From Pseudomonadota bacterium (GTDB lineage Bacteria; Myxococcota_A; Polyangia; Polyangiales; Polyangiaceae), in NCBI GenBank assembly GCA_023411445.1, contig JAEYOT010000340.1:1-17661 (forward strand): a stretch of DNA of 17,661 nucleotides, given 5' to 3'. Made by a program: the position numbers and the translations under genes. The notes below the pieces were generated by a model. The model saw only the letters and a list, made by a program, of their open reading frames with translations. It was not told the DNA's origin and made no database searches. Below are positions 17,135 to 17,661 of this stretch, in pieces (position 1 is the stretch's first letter; every line of letters begins with the position of its first letter).

Positions 17135-17593
17135 TCAGGCCGTCAGGGCGTGCGGGGCGACCGGCGTCGACGCTTGCTGATGGTGGACCCGCAGCGTCAC
17201 GCGGCTGGCCAGCGCGCTCGGCTCCAGCGCTGCGCCGAGCGCCGTGAGGCTGTGCTCGGCGCGTTGTCCCAAGTAGCTGTCCACGTGCAGCACGAAGCTA
17301 CCGCCGCCCGAGGCGGCCAAGTGCGCCAGCAAGCCGCGCGCGAGGATGGAGCGCGCTGCGGCGGTGTGGGCGTCCGCGCGGCCGTTGGAGACGAGCACCA
17401 TCGACGTGAGCCGCCAGCCGCGCCCTTGCAACCGCGTGACCCGCATCGCAACTTGCGTGATGAGGTCCGTCGGCGGGCCAGCGTAGTGCTGGGCCACCAC
17501 CGCGAGATCGCCGCGGTCCCCGCTCGGGTTCAGCCAGCGCGGCCAGCTGGCGCCGAATTCGATCACGACCAGGGTTGCTGGGCGAGCCTTCAT
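17135..17593 (-). CDS. Conserved-looking protein of unknown function, 152 residues
   Basis: I do not recognise a family. ATG at 17593 is chosen over an ATG 21 bases further out because AGGAGGT lies just before it. The chain begins with a hydrophobic strand (TLVVIEFGASWP), then helices and strands in alternation: TDLITQVAMRVTRLQ, WRLTSMVLVSNG, an Ala-rich helix ARSILARGLLAHLAA, and a strand SFVLHVDSY. This alpha/beta order, with strand ends near Gly/Asn/Asp, recalls a Rossmann-like fold such as universal stress proteins, but no nucleotide-binding motif is clear. There is no signal peptide and no membrane helix, so it is probably cytosolic. It ends 24 bases before mutS2 and is probably co-transcribed with it. 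Codon use matches its neighbours. Confidence 0.78.
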   Translation of the reverse strand: MKARPATLVVIEFGASWPRWLNPSGDRGDLAVVAQHYAGPPTDLITQVAMRVTRLQGRGWRLTSMVLVSNGRADAHTAAARSILARGLLAHLAASGGGSFVLHVDSYLGQRAEHSLTALGAALEPSALASRVTLRVHHQQASTPVAPHALTA

Positions 17594-17596
17594 GGG

Positions 17597-17603
17597 ACCT
17601 CCT
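17597..17603 (-). promoter_or_regulatory. Strong Shine-Dalgarno deciding the start of the 152-residue gene
   Basis: A perfect AGGAGGT on the minus strand lies 3 bases before ATG at 17593-17591. It falls inside the longer reading frame from 17614, which it argues against. Confidence 0.75.
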
Positions 17604-17630
17604 GCCTGCCCCATAAGCCGGCCCGGCGAC

Positions 17631-17659
17631 CTGGGCCAAGTTTCGGCAGCTTGGCCTAG
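17631..17659. repeat. Near-perfect inverted repeat upstream of the mutS2 operon
   Basis: CTGGGCCAAG, 9 bases, CTTGGCCTAG: 10-bp arms with one mismatch, the inner 7 bp perfect. It lies 38-66 bases upstream of the ATG at 17593, where an operator or promoter element would be expected. It could instead be the terminator of a gene beyond the right edge, but no T-tract is seen. Confidence 0.5.
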
Positions 17660-17661
17660 TG

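Overview
This is a GC-rich window, densely packed with genes, and no stretch over 300 bases lacks a gene. The look is that of a free-living Gram-negative bacterium with a large high-GC genome, most likely a myxobacterium or relative (Myxococcota). The grounds are G/C-rich third codon positions, several GTG and TTG starts with good Shine-Dalgarno sequences, Pro/Ala/Ser-rich linkers, a kinase-like membrane protein with a periplasmic domain, and a Lys/Ala-rich protein tail. This assignment is inference. No tRNA, rRNA, CRISPR array, insertion sequence or phage gene was seen.

Region 1 (about 1-8700, all minus strand) is a MoxR/Bat operon read from right to left: moxR AAA+ ATPase, a DUF58 protein, a DUF4381/BatD-like membrane protein, BatA (VWA), a BatB-BatC fusion (VWA plus TPR), BatD, and a BatE-like TPR protein cut off by the left edge. 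From DUF58 onward every junction overlaps by 1-8 bases (GTGA, TAATG, ATGA), so these genes are almost certainly co-transcribed and translationally coupled. The three VWA-type proteins all keep a DxSxS metal-site motif. By analogy with characterised MoxR/Bat systems, the ATPase probably acts with VWA proteins anchored in the inner membrane, in envelope stress tolerance or protein maturation. The exact substrate is unknown.

Region 2 (about 8774-10855) lies directly upstream on the same strand. It holds a single-pass protein with a degenerate Ser/Thr kinase domain (HRD and DFG lost) and a periplasmic domain with six cysteines, followed by a small multi-pass membrane protein. A 222-base divergent intergenic region beyond it carries three helically phased copies of GCAGRYCTAG.

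Region 3 (about 10856-14566) has a plus-strand DUF72 protein with an unusual Lys/Ala-rich tail. It converges through a strong hairpin on a minus-strand membrane-bound pyrophosphatase (hppA), which is long and divergent. The lysine in its GNTFKA motif marks the K+-independent type. hppA starts at TTG and has a structured leader. Upstream of it lies a small two-helix membrane protein.

Region 4 (about 14690-17661, minus strand) is mutS2, complete with ATPase, coiled-coil and Smr nuclease domains. A 152-residue protein of unknown function precedes it, probably in the same operon, and a near-perfect 10-bp inverted repeat sits upstream of that.

The most notable points are the BatB-BatC fusion with a buried lipoprotein-like signal, the pseudokinase/small-membrane-protein pair next to moxR, the divergent pyrophosphatase with its leader, and the CTAG repeat array. 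I did not find clear evidence of a wholly new multi-gene system.
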